From the NCBI GenBank assembly GCA_944391115.1, contig CALXSJ010000007.1, forward strand, positions 62,001 to 126,000: 64,000 nucleotides of DNA, given 5' to 3'. This document shows, piece after piece, positions 27,129-35,336 of the stretch (its first letter is position 1; each line of letters opens with the position of its first letter). This DNA comes from an uncultured Victivallales bacterium. GTDB lineage: Bacteria > Verrucomicrobiota > Lentisphaeria > Victivallales > UBA1829. The notes beneath the pieces are model-generated. The model saw only the letters and a list, made by a program, of their open reading frames with translations. It was not told where the DNA came from and ran no database searches. A program made the translations under genes and the position numbers.

Positions 27129-28151
27129 TCAGGGCGTTTTCAGCTCGTCAAGGATCGTCCGGATGACATCGTCCGGCGTCAGTCCTTCGGCCTCCGCCTC
27201 ATAGCTGAGCAGGAGACGGTGCCGGAGCACGTCCGGAGCAAGCGATTTGACGTCCTGCGGAATCACATAGGCGCGTCCGGCGAGGAACGCTTCGCCCTTC
27301 GCGGCAAGCGCAAGGGAAATCGCGGCGCGCGGAGAGGCGCCGAACTGAAGCAGGTTGTCCAGCGAATCCAGCTTCACGCCGTCCTGGCGGGCGGAAAGCT
27401 CCGAACGCCGTTTCGGACGCGTCGCGCACACGATATCGAGAATGTATTCGAGAATTTTCTCGTCCATGTAGATTTTGTCAACCCATTCGCGCGCCTTTGC
27501 GACATCCGCAAGCGTGGCGACCGCCAGCGCCTGGAGGCGGAGTTCGGGATGCGCCATGCGTTCGACGATGACACGCTCCTCGGCGCGGTTCGGATAATCG
27601 ACCTTCAGCTTGAACATGAAACGGTCGACCTGCGCCTCGGGAAGCGGATAAGTTCCCTCCTGTTCGATCGGGTTCTGCGTGGCGAGCACCAGGAACGGCG
27701 TCGGCATCGGATAGGTGTTTCCGGCAATGGTCGCCTGACGCTCCTGCATGCACTCCAGAAGCGCGCTCTGGACTTTCGCCGGGGCGCGGTTGATTTCATC
27801 CGCGAGGATCAGGTTCGCGAAGACCGGTCCCTTCTTGACGGAGAACGTGTGTTCCTGCGGGTTGTAGATATTGGTTCCGACGACGTCGGCCGGCAGCAGG
27901 TCCGGCGTGAACTGGATCCGGGAAAATTCCCCGTTGAGCGTCTGCGCCAGGGTTTTCACCGCCAGGGTTTTCGCCAGTCCCGGCACGCCTTCGAGCAGGA
28001 CATGTCCGTCGGAAATCATCGCGAGCAGAAGGCGGTCCACAAGTTTCTGCTGCCCGGAAAGAATTCTTCCCATTTCCGTCCTGATGTTTTTTGCGAATGC
28101 GGAAACTTCCGTGATATTGGCTTGCAGTTCCTGCAGTTCATCCTGTTTCAT
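27129..28151 (-). CDS. moxR: MoxR-family AAA+ ATPase
   Basis: The protein has 340 residues. The ATG at 28151 has GGGAGGG just upstream; the longer frame to 28211 lacks such a site. Walker A is LLEGVPGLAKTLAVKTLA, Walker B LILADEINRAPAKVQSALLECMQERQ, sensor 1 VLATQNPIEQEGTYPLPEAQVDRFMFKL, and a C-terminal lid follows. MoxR ATPases act as chaperones for partner VWA and DUF58 proteins, which follow here in order. Confidence 0.93.
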   Translation of the reverse strand: MKQDELQELQANITEVSAFAKNIRTEMGRILSGQQKLVDRLLLAMISDGHVLLEGVPGLAKTLAVKTLAQTLNGEFSRIQFTPDLLPADVVGTNIYNPQEHTFSVKKGPVFANLILADEINRAPAKVQSALLECMQERQATIAGNTYPMPTPFLVLATQNPIEQEGTYPLPEAQVDRFMFKLKVDYPNRAEERVIVERMAHPELRLQALAVATLADVAKAREWVDKIYMDEKILEYILDIVCATRPKRRSELSARQDGVKLDSLDNLLQFGASPRAAISLALAAKGEAFLAGRAYVIPQDVKSLAPDVLRHRLLLSYEAEAEGLTPDDVIRTILDELKTP

Positions 28152-28297
28152 AAAAGAGTCCCTCCCGTTTTCGTTAAGGCTTTCGGTTTTTGCATCCAAA
28201 TCTTCGACCATAGACAGCCGGAGGAAGGCAAAGTTCGCGGGGAAATGAACTTTTCAGCAAAGATCCGCTCCGCCGGATGCGCCCTGCAAATGCCGCG

Positions 28298-29299
28298 TCA
28301 GCGCGGAAGAAGCCGTGCGGAAACCAGAAGAGGCACGGCCGCCGCGTCGCCGAATACAATCAGATTGTCTTCCCGCATGCCCGCGCGTTTCACTTCGAAA
28401 ACAATCCGGCTGCCGCCGGGAAAAATCTTCCCGACCGTCACTCCCGGATTCATCGCGAACGCCTTCAGATTCACTCTGTCGATATCGACGGATTTCGGAA
28501 AGGTGTATTCCAGCATCCAGGAGCCTTTTGCATAAACGGAAAAGAAATTGATGTAATATCCGCCGACGGGAATATCCTGGTTTCTGCCGGTCGGATAAAC
28601 CTCGCGGGAGCTCATCAAATCGAATTTGAACGGAAAGGAGACGGTGCAGCCGCCCGACTGCCGGACCAGCTGAAGCGGGTCGATCCCCCTTCCCGGTTTC
28701 ATCCCCGCGATGACCGAGAGCGGTTTTTCCGAACCGGCGGGAAATTCGTTTTCCACCCAGAATGCCTTGTTTTTCAGATCCCAGACCAGCGTGGAGGAGA
28801 TCGGGAATCCCGCCCTGCGGCAGAGTTCGCCGAGAATCAGGGAGGTTCCTCCGTCGATCATTTTCCTGTGATTGACGGAGGATGCCGTCAGATTCACCGT
28901 CATTTCCATGTCGGCCACGGTGTTCAGCGCCATGGAATAAATGGCGTGCGCATCTTTCGCCGGATCGCCGGACAGACCGTCGGGAAAGGTTTTCCGGAAC
29001 AGGTTTTCGATATACTCTTTTTTGTCAAACGCGCCTTTTTCCATCCGGTATTCGGCTTGATCCGCGCCTTCGGGAAGCTCGGAGGGAGAGATGAAACGGA
29101 AGGCGCCCGCCATGGAATGCATGGTTTCGGAAAGACTGTTCAGAAGCGCGGTATCCTGCACCACCTTCTGCTCATGCACTTCGATCTTTTTTGTGACGGA
29201 CCTGCCGTAGAAGCCGAAAATCGTCAAAAGCACCACAGAGGCCGCCAGAGCGCCGCCCAGAAAGGGATACAAGCGATGTCTTTTAATCGTTTTCGTCAT
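28298..29299 (-). CDS. Single-pass membrane protein, unknown
   Basis: The protein has 333 residues. One membrane segment (about 12-30) follows a basic cytoplasmic tail. A coiled-coil-like stretch (VTKKIEVHEQKVVQDTALLNSLSETMH) and a large extracytoplasmic part come next. The topology recalls PilO-like or Amuc_1100-type Verrucomicrobia/Lentisphaerae proteins, but I cannot identify a family. It lies 63 bases after tonB and before moxR on the same strand, so it may belong to either group. Function unassigned. Confidence 0.65.
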   Translation of the reverse strand: MTKTIKRHRLYPFLGGALAASVVLLTIFGFYGRSVTKKIEVHEQKVVQDTALLNSLSETMHSMAGAFRFISPSELPEGADQAEYRMEKGAFDKKEYIENLFRKTFPDGLSGDPAKDAHAIYSMALNTVADMEMTVNLTASSVNHRKMIDGGTSLILGELCRRAGFPISSTLVWDLKNKAFWVENEFPAGSEKPLSVIAGMKPGRGIDPLQLVRQSGGCTVSFPFKFDLMSSREVYPTGRNQDIPVGGYYINFFSVYAKGSWMLEYTFPKSVDIDRVNLKAFAMNPGVTVGKIFPGGSRIVFEVKRAGMREDNLIVFGDAAAVPLLVSARLLPR

Positions 29300-29362
29300 T
29301 TTAAGCTTTTCACTTTCTGTTTATTATCATGATGTTGCATAATATGACGATAAAATGACGGT

Positions 29363-30352
29363 CTAGAGGGAATCGATTTCCATCGTGACGGCAAATTCCA
29401 TTGCCTTGGGCGGATTCGGGAGCGCCTTCAGTTTTCCGATCAGTTCCTCCACCGAGGCGTCCATGGCGCGGTTTCCCGAACGGCGGAAGATGTCTGCGGA
29501 AAGCACCCGTCCCGCACTGTCGATCTTCAGGCGGATTTCCACTTTCGGCATGGTCCCGCCGAGCGCCGCCTGATTCGGCTGATTCCACTGCCGTTTCAGA
29601 TAGGCGGCGACTTTGTCGTAGTAGGCGATCAGATCCTGATCCAGCACGCCGACGGGACCGCCTCCGCCTCCGGCGAGTCCCCGTCCGCCGCGCATTCCGT
29701 AACGGCTGGCATTCGGGCTTCCCGTTCCGCCGGTTTCCGATGCCCAGTTTTTCAGAATGTTCCGGATGTCCTGTCTGCGGGAGTCGGAGCTCCGGCGCGG
29801 CGCAGAGCGTTTTCCCGTTCCGTGGCGGACAATCTTCGTGCTCTTCTGAATTTCCGCCGCGGTTTTCCATTTCGGTTTCGGCTTGACGGGTTTCGGTTTC
29901 GGAGGAATTTTTGCTTCCGGCACAGCTTTCGGTTCGGCTTTGACTACTTTCGGTTCGGTCTTGACGGGCTCCGGTTTCGGTTTGGCCGGTTCAGACTGGA
30001 CCGGCGCGGGCTCCGGTTCGGGAGCGGGATCGGGCACTTCCGGGATGTCGGAAATCGGTCCCGGGTCGCCGTAGTCGGGCGTTCCGAGGGGATCCGCGCG
30101 TTTCGGATCGGGAAATCTGGACGGCCGCTCATTGTCGTTCGGCGGACTGTCCACAAGCGAAACTTTTGTCACGCTGACCGGCGGATCAATCAGATTGGAA
30201 AGGGAATACAAAAGAAAAGGAACAAGGATCAGTCCGATATGAAAGAGGGAAACGGAACCGAAAATCAGTGTTCGCTTTCCTCCTCCGACATAAGGCAGGG
30301 GCGCGGCTCCCGGCTCCATGCAGTGACGCCGTCCGTCAAATTGCCCCGTCAT
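29363..30352 (-). CDS. tonB: TonB-family energy transducer
   Basis: The protein has 329 residues. A cytoplasmic N-terminus precedes a membrane anchor (about 27-50). A long Pro/Lys/Glu-rich spacer (EPEPAPVQSEPAKPKPEPVKTEPK and PKPKPVKPKPKWK, about 105-170) would span the periplasm. The C-terminal TonB domain has LKRQWNQPNQAALGGTMPKVEIRLKIDSAGRVLSADIFRRSGNRAMDASVEELI. It transfers proton-motive energy from ExbB/ExbD to outer-membrane transporters. Its start overlaps the exbD stop. Confidence 0.88.
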   Translation of the reverse strand: MTGQFDGRRHCMEPGAAPLPYVGGGKRTLIFGSVSLFHIGLILVPFLLYSLSNLIDPPVSVTKVSLVDSPPNDNERPSRFPDPKRADPLGTPDYGDPGPISDIPEVPDPAPEPEPAPVQSEPAKPKPEPVKTEPKVVKAEPKAVPEAKIPPKPKPVKPKPKWKTAAEIQKSTKIVRHGTGKRSAPRRSSDSRRQDIRNILKNWASETGGTGSPNASRYGMRGGRGLAGGGGGPVGVLDQDLIAYYDKVAAYLKRQWNQPNQAALGGTMPKVEIRLKIDSAGRVLSADIFRRSGNRAMDASVEELIGKLKALPNPPKAMEFAVTMEIDSL

Positions 30353-30756
30353 TTATCCACCTCGGTAATCAGGGAAATGTCCGTGAATCCGGCATTTTTG
30401 ACGTCTTTCATCACCTGAATGACGGAACCGTAAAGAAGATCGCGGTCCGCCCGGAGAAAGACTTTGATCTTCGCGCCCTCGGGCGACGCCTTGAGTTCCC
30501 TGAGGCGCGCAATCAGTCTTGCCGGACTCAGAATCTTCTTTTCAAACTCAATGTCTCCGTTCTTCTTCACATTGATGACACGCGAGAATTCATCCGGCTT
30601 CATTTCGGAGGCGTTCATTTTCGGCGGCGACACATCAATGCTGTACTCCAGCAGCGGCGCGGTGATCATGAAGATGATGAGCAGAAAGAACACCGTGTCC
30701 ATCAGGGGCGTGATGTTGATTTCGTCGTAGGATTTCGACTGGAACCGTCTGCGCAT
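30349..30756 (-). CDS. exbD: ExbD/TolR-type biopolymer transport protein
   Basis: The protein has 135 residues. A short cytoplasmic start (RRFQSKSYDEINITPLMDTVFFLLIIFMITAPLLE) contains the single membrane helix with the conserved Asp of the proton path (Asp20, in PLMDTV). A periplasmic domain follows (IKVFLRADRDLLYGSVIQVMKDVKNAGF). It forms the proton-driven stator with ExbB. It lies 15 bases after exbB. Confidence 0.93.
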   Translation of the reverse strand: MRRRFQSKSYDEINITPLMDTVFFLLIIFMITAPLLEYSIDVSPPKMNASEMKPDEFSRVINVKKNGDIEFEKKILSPARLIARLRELKASPEGAKIKVFLRADRDLLYGSVIQVMKDVKNAGFTDISLITEVDK

Positions 30757-30771
30757 GGCCTCCGCCTCCGG

Positions 30772-31488
30772 TCAGCGGGAAGTGCTGAGCTGTTCGATCT
30801 TGAGCTTGACGATGAACTCCTCGACAAAGTTGTCCATCTGAACGATTGTGGCTTTTATCAGGCTTGTGATGATGTTGTAGCCGACGACGGACGGGATGGC
30901 GACAAGCAGACCCAGCACCGTTGTCAGCAGCGCGCCGCTGACGCCGGGGGCAAGCGTCTGGATGTCCGCCTTTCCCATGATTGCCAGATCCGTGAACGCC
31001 AGCATGATCCCCCACACCGTTCCGAAAAGCCCGAGGAACGGGCTGATTGTGATGGCCGTGGCCAGAAAGATCATTTTTCTTTCCAGTTCCAGAATCTGAT
31101 CGGCGACCGCCTGTTCAAGAGACGCTCTGACAACGTCGATTTCCGTAGCGTTCAAGGCGCGCCGTCCTCCGCCCGGAAGTTCAATGTCCAGCATTCTGAT
31201 CCGGTCGTAGCCCGCCTCGCAGACCCGTGCGGACGGACTCGGCTCGTCCGCGATTCCCTCGTTCATCGAAAGCGGATTGCGCCGCTCCCGGAACCGGCGG
31301 AGAAAAGACGCGCAGTCGTTGTGGGCGCGCCGGAGTCCGATTCCCTTTTCCAGCATCAGCGTCCAGGTGAATACCGAAAACACGAACAGGAGGACAACAA
31401 TCCCCTGCCCCATGCCGTCGGAATTCCGGAACGCATAGTAGAGACTTGATTGCGCAATCGTCAACATCCCAGGATCCATCATGGTCAT
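30772..31488 (-). CDS. exbB: ExbB/MotA/TolQ-type proton channel protein
   Basis: The protein has 238 residues. ATG 31488 is preceded by GCGAGG; the longer frame to 31551 lacks a ribosome site. Membrane helices occur at about 23-40, 135-160 and 172-195. The conserved core IFLATAITISPFLGLFGTVWGIMLAFTDLA and the following GVSGALLTTVLGLLVAIPSVVGYN are the TolQ/ExbB signature. It forms the pentameric stator that energises TonB. First of exbB-exbD-tonB. A dyad lies in its upstream region. Confidence 0.92.
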   Translation of the reverse strand: MTMMDPGMLTIAQSSLYYAFRNSDGMGQGIVVLLFVFSVFTWTLMLEKGIGLRRAHNDCASFLRRFRERRNPLSMNEGIADEPSPSARVCEAGYDRIRMLDIELPGGGRRALNATEIDVVRASLEQAVADQILELERKMIFLATAITISPFLGLFGTVWGIMLAFTDLAIMGKADIQTLAPGVSGALLTTVLGLLVAIPSVVGYNIITSLIKATIVQMDNFVEEFIVKLKIEQLSTSR

Positions 31489-31528
31489 ACAGCCTCGCAG
31501 AAATACTTTGTATTCAGTGGAACAGCCC

Positions 31529-31572
31529 TGCCGGGTAATGTATATCCGCAATTCCGGAAAAACTACCCGGCA
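31529..31572. promoter_or_regulatory. Dyad TGCCGGGTA-N26-TACCCGGCA upstream of exbB
   Basis: These are perfect 9-base arms (31529-31537 and 31564-31572) around an AT-richer centre that includes minus-strand TATACATT, a possible -10 box for exbB. The arm spacing and location suggest an operator or a regulatory loop. No regulator is identified. Confidence 0.45.
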
Positions 31573-31636
31573 ACGGAAAAAAACACCGGATTTTTTTCAG
31601 GATTCCGATGAAACACACGGGATTTCCGAATTGACG

Positions 31637-31658
31637 GACCGTCAAAAAAATGACGGTC
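31637..31658 (-). terminator. Hairpin at the end of the SanA-like gene
   Basis: GACCGTCA (31637-31644) pairs with TGACGGTC (31651-31658) around six A. It begins on the stop codon of the SanA-like gene. A second match TTGACGG-a-CCGTCAA (31631-31645) overlaps it and could form alternatively. A terminator role is likely but there is no T-run directly after the stem. Confidence 0.45.
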
Positions 31659-32382
31659 AGGAAACATCCGCCTCGTCCGGAATGACAATCTCCTCGCCGA
31701 GAAAACGGGGACTGCGGTGAAGAATCTTCACATCCAGCCATGCCAGCGTCCGGGCAAGAACTTCGCGCAGTTCCATTTTCAGACGGTAGGAGGGCCATAC
31801 GGCGCCGGGATCCGCCGCCGCGAATCCCACGGCGTCCATGCGGTGTCCCGCGGCGATGAACAGCGCCCGTCTGCAGTGGAATTCCTGGGAAATGATGGTC
31901 AGACTGGTGATACGGAAAACTTTTTTCGCCCGGACGACGGAATCCAGCGTGCGGAACCCGGCATAGTCGGGATAGATGTCGCCGGGACGGACCCCCTTCT
32001 CAATCAGCGCGCTGCGCATTGCCGTGGCCTCGTCATATTCCCTGCGCCCGTTGTCTCCGGAAACGATGAGCTTGCGGATTTTTCCCTTTTTGTAAAGGGC
32101 GGCCGCCGCATCAATCCGTGCGGTGAAATACCGGTTCGGGAAATTGCCGGTCCGGGGGTTGGTTCCGAGCAGCAGCCCCACGTGCCGTTCCGGTATTTCC
32201 TCCGCGGAATGGTAGACCCGTCTGCCGTGCAAAAGCACCGTCAGATTGGCGATCAGCAGGAGCGCTCCCGCAAGGACGGCGCAGAGTGCGCATGCAGCCA
32301 GGAGGCGCCGGAGGTGTTTTGAATGCGGAAAACTCCGGTCCCGGAACAGATCGGAAAATGCGATGTGCCTGAAATCCGCCAT
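31657..32382 (-). CDS. SanA/YdcF-like DUF218 membrane protein
   Basis: The protein has 241 residues. A membrane anchor (about 27-48) is followed by a DUF218 domain: HVGLLLGTNPRTGNFPNRYFTARIDAAAALYKKGKIRKLIVSGDN, then MRSALIEKGVRPGDIYPDYAGFRTLDSVVRAKKVF and LTIISQEFHCRRALFIAAGHR. It matches SanA-type proteins linked to envelope barrier function; the biochemical activity is not known. It follows ugd by 21 bases and is probably in the same transcript. Confidence 0.85.
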   Translation of the reverse strand: MADFRHIAFSDLFRDRSFPHSKHLRRLLAACALCAVLAGALLLIANLTVLLHGRRVYHSAEEIPERHVGLLLGTNPRTGNFPNRYFTARIDAAAALYKKGKIRKLIVSGDNGRREYDEATAMRSALIEKGVRPGDIYPDYAGFRTLDSVVRAKKVFRITSLTIISQEFHCRRALFIAAGHRMDAVGFAAADPGAVWPSYRLKMELREVLARTLAWLDVKILHRSPRFLGEEIVIPDEADVS

Positions 32383-32403
32383 GAATCCGCTGCTCCGGAA
32401 TGT

Positions 32404-33783
32404 TCAGAAATGCGTCAGCGCCGGTTTGCCGAGCGGAAAGACGTTGAATCCGATCGAATAAAGGCGTTTGTGATCGAGAATGTTCCGTCCGTCGAAAATG
32501 AATGCGGGTTTTTCCATCAGGGTGAAGATTTTCCCGTAGTCATAGGCTGTGAACTCCTTCCAGTCCGTAATCAGGGCAATGGCATGAGCTCCCCTGACAG
32601 CTTCATAGGGATCTTCGAAATATTCAATTTTTCCTTCCGTTCCGGCGAGGTCGGCGCGGGCGTTCTCCATCGCCTTCGGATCGTAAATTGCAAGCGATGC
32701 GTGTTCACCGATCAGCAGATTCGAAATATGAATCGCCGGCGATTCCCGGGTGTCTCCCGTGTCGGCCTTGAACGCGAAACCGAAGAGCGCGATCCGTTTG
32801 TTGGAAACCGTGTTGAACATGTTCTTGACGATGCGCTCGGCGAAACGCCGCTCCTGATATTCGTTCATCCGGACAACCTGTTCCCAGTAGGCGGCGACTT
32901 CCGGCAGATTGTAGCATTCGCACAGATAGACCAGATTCAGAATGTCTTTCTTGAAGCAGGAACCGCCGAATCCGACGCCCGCACGCAGGAATTTGCCGCC
33001 GATCCGTGAGTCCATCCCGATGGCGTGCGAGACTTCCTGAATGTCGGCTTCGGTTTTTTCGCAGAGCGCCGAGATGCTGTTGATGGAGGAGATCCTCTGG
33101 GCGAGCATGGCGTTGGAGACGAGCTTTGACATTTCGCTGCTCCAGACATTGGTGGTGAGAATTTTCTCCCGCGGCACCCAGTGCGCATAGATTTCAACAA
33201 GACGTTCCATGGAATCGTGTCCGTCCGGCGTGGTCATGGAGCCGATCAGAACGCGGTCCGGATGTTCCAGGTCGGCGACGGCGGTTCCCTCCGCCAGGAA
33301 TTCCGGGTTGGAGAGCACGGAAAAGTTCAATCCCTTCGTGTTGGACTGCAGAATTCGGTGGATGGCTTCCGCCGCACGCACGGGGAGCGTGCTTTTTTCC
33401 ACGACGATCTTGTCTTCCGTCGCACATTCCATGATGAGACGCGCGGATTTCTCCCAGAACTGGAGGTCGGCGGCTTTTCCCGCTCCGGAGCCGAAGGTTT
33501 TTGTCGGGGTGTTGACGCTGACGAAGATGATTTTCGATTCCCGGATTCCTTTTTCCACGTCGGTTGTGAAAAACAGATTGCGTCCGCGGGACTGTGCGAC
33601 AAGCTGTTCCAGACCGGGTTCATAAATCGGAAGACGGTCTGAATTCCAGCGTGCGATGCGGTCCGCGTTGATGTCCGCAACGGTGACTTTGTATTCCGGG
33701 CATTTCGCCGCGATCATCGCCATGGTCGGTCCGCCGACGTATCCGGCGCCGATGCAGAGAATGGTTTTGTCCTGATCCATCAT
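32404..33783 (-). CDS. ugd: UDP-glucose 6-dehydrogenase, eukaryote-like type
   Basis: The protein has 459 residues. NAD-binding motif is [10 protein letters not shown], followed by [10 protein letters not shown] and [10 protein letters not shown]-like ([20 protein letters not shown]). The substrate and catalytic region is SNPEFLAEG (Glu161), Lys220, Asn224 and [21 protein letters not shown] with catalytic Cys276 and Asp280. From memory of human UGDH, this long and nearly gap-free pattern is much closer to the animal enzyme than to E. coli Ugd. It oxidises UDP-glucose to UDP-glucuronate for surface glycans. A terminator from the aminotransferase lies upstream and the SanA-like gene downstream. 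Confidence 0.94.
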   Translation of the reverse strand: MMDQDKTILCIGAGYVGGPTMAMIAAKCPEYKVTVADINADRIARWNSDRLPIYEPGLEQLVAQSRGRNLFFTTDVEKGIRESKIIFVSVNTPTKTFGSGAGKAADLQFWEKSARLIMECATEDKIVVEKSTLPVRAAEAIHRILQSNTKGLNFSVLSNPEFLAEGTAVADLEHPDRVLIGSMTTPDGHDSMERLVEIYAHWVPREKILTTNVWSSEMSKLVSNAMLAQRISSINSISALCEKTEADIQEVSHAIGMDSRIGGKFLRAGVGFGGSCFKKDILNLVYLCECYNLPEVAAYWEQVVRMNEYQERRFAERIVKNMFNTVSNKRIALFGFAFKADTGDTRESPAIHISNLLIGEHASLAIYDPKAMENARADLAGTEGKIEYFEDPYEAVRGAHAIALITDWKEFTAYDYGKIFTLMEKPAFIFDGRNILDHKRLYSIGFNVFPLGKPALTHF

Positions 33784-33850
33784 GTTTCACTGTCTCCCGT
33801 AAAATCGTTTCCCGGATAATCTAGCCTGCCGGGGACTGATATGCCAGCGG

Positions 33851-33890
33851 AAAAAGACGGCAGACAGGAAAAAATTTCCTTTTCTGCCGT
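33851..33890 (-). terminator. Terminator of the aminotransferase gene
   Basis: On the minus strand ACGGCAG (33890-33884) pairs with CTGCCGT (33863-33857), with inner AAGGAAA/TTTCCT-type pairing, and is followed by T-rich sequence at 33855-33851. Confidence 0.7.
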
Positions 33891-33904
33891 TTGTGCCGGA
33901 CGGT

Positions 33905-35098
33905 CTACTGCCGCACCGCTTCCGCTGCCCGCCGGATGCCCGGACCCGCGGCACGAATCACTTTCTCATCCACGCAGAACGCCATCCGGAAGTAGCCAGG
34001 ACCGCCGAATGCACTTCCCGGCACGGCGAGCACGCGTTCCTTTACCAGCGCATTGATGAAGACTTTGTCATCCGGAACGGGCGACTGCGGAAAGAAGTAA
34101 AACGCTCCCTTCGGCATGGTGAACCGGATTCCGGCTTCCGTGAGAACTTCGGCCATTGCGGCACGGCGCGCGCGGTAGATGTTCAGGTCGACCTGTGCGC
34201 CGGCGCATTCCAGCAGAATCTGCTGGGCCACCGCGGGTGCGTTTACAAAACCGAGAATGCGGTTGCAGAGAATCAGGCCGTTCATCAGTTCCTCAATTCC
34301 CTCCATCGCCGGATTCGCGGCGAGATACCCGATTCGTTCGCCTGCAAGGGACAGACTCTTGGAAAACGAGCCGATCACGACGCTGTGCGGGAAATATTCA
34401 AACACGGAAGGAATGTCCGCATTGTCGAAGTTCAGGAACCGGTAGGGTTCGTCCGCGACGATGTAGATCGCGCGGCCGTACCGCGATTCGGCTTCGCTTA
34501 CGATCTTTGCCAGCGCCTGGAGCTGACTCCTTGTGTAAATCTGTCCGGTCGGGTTGTGCGGGGAGTTGAGAATGATCGCGCGCGTTTTCTCATTGACCGC
34601 CCGGCTGACCGCGTCAATGTCAAGTTCAAAAGTGAAGTCGACGGATTTCACGGGAACGAGGCGTCCGCCGAAATTGCCGGCGTAAAAACCGTACTCCACA
34701 AAATACGGACTTGGCGTGATGACTTCGTCCCCCGCGGAAAGAACCGTGCGGAAAAACACGTTGATTCCGCCGGCCGCGCCGCAGGTCACGACCACGCTGG
34801 AGGCGGGAACCTTCACACCCTGTTCGGCGGTGAGCAGTTCCCCGAGTTTCTCCCGGAGCGCCGGATATCCGGCATTCGGCATGTAGCCGATGGAGAAGGG
34901 GTCCTTCGAACGGACGGCGATTTTTTCAAGGGCGGTTCCGACTTCCGGGGGAGGGGGAAGATCCGGATTGCCGAGGCTGAAATCATAAACATTGTCGCTG
35001 CCATATTTCTTCCGGAGTTCGATTCCCGCCTCGAACATTTTCCGGATTCCGGAGGAATTCGCCAGAAAATTCCTGATTTCATTTGTAACTGTCTGCAT
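33905..35098 (-). CDS. Class I/II pyridoxal-phosphate aminotransferase
   Basis: The protein has 397 residues. ATG 35098 has AGGGAGA eight bases upstream; the longer frame to 35200 is rejected because it covers the promoter. Features include YDFSLGNPDLPPP, GYMPNAGYPALREKL, CGAAGGINVFFRTVL, LNSPHNPTGQIY, IYIVADEPYRFL with the PLP Asp, and SFSKSLSLAGERIGYL with the PLP lysine. It is of the AspC-like fold I group and may act on aspartate, aromatic amino acids or alanine; substrate not determinable. It has its own promoter and terminator. Confidence 0.9.
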   Translation of the reverse strand: MQTVTNEIRNFLANSSGIRKMFEAGIELRKKYGSDNVYDFSLGNPDLPPPPEVGTALEKIAVRSKDPFSIGYMPNAGYPALREKLGELLTAEQGVKVPASSVVVTCGAAGGINVFFRTVLSAGDEVITPSPYFVEYGFYAGNFGGRLVPVKSVDFTFELDIDAVSRAVNEKTRAIILNSPHNPTGQIYTRSQLQALAKIVSEAESRYGRAIYIVADEPYRFLNFDNADIPSVFEYFPHSVVIGSFSKSLSLAGERIGYLAANPAMEGIEELMNGLILCNRILGFVNAPAVAQQILLECAGAQVDLNIYRARRAAMAEVLTEAGIRFTMPKGAFYFFPQSPVPDDKVFINALVKERVLAVPGSAFGGPGYFRMAFCVDEKVIRAAGPGIRRAAEAVRQ

Positions 35099-35190
35099 AA
35101 GCGTTTCTCCCTGAAGAAGTTCTGTATTTATCAGCCGCGCGGGGACGTGAAAAGGGAAAAATCCTCCATGGGCGACGGCGGCCATGGGGT

Positions 35191-35219
35191 ATTTTAGCAT
35201 TTCAAAAGTGTTTTTACAA
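35191..35219 (-). promoter_or_regulatory. Minus-strand promoter of the aminotransferase gene
   Basis: On the minus strand, TTGTAA (35219-35214) and TAAAAT (35196-35191) are separated by 17 bases. A leader of about 85 bases runs to the ATG at 35098. Confidence 0.7.
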
Positions 35220-35274
35220 CCCCGTTCCCGGAGAAGAATGGCTCAAAAGTCCGGTTTTTCAGCCAAAAATCCGA

Positions 35275-35303
35275 TTGCGCGCCATGCTGCGGAATGATAT
35301 GGT
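35275..35303 (+). promoter_or_regulatory. Promoter of the GH2 gene
   Basis: TTGCGC (35275-35280) and TATGGT (35298-35303) are separated by 17 bases, about 34 bases before the start codon. Confidence 0.6.
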
Positions 35304-35336
35304 AGCAGCGGATGAACAACAAGAAAGGGCTTCCCG

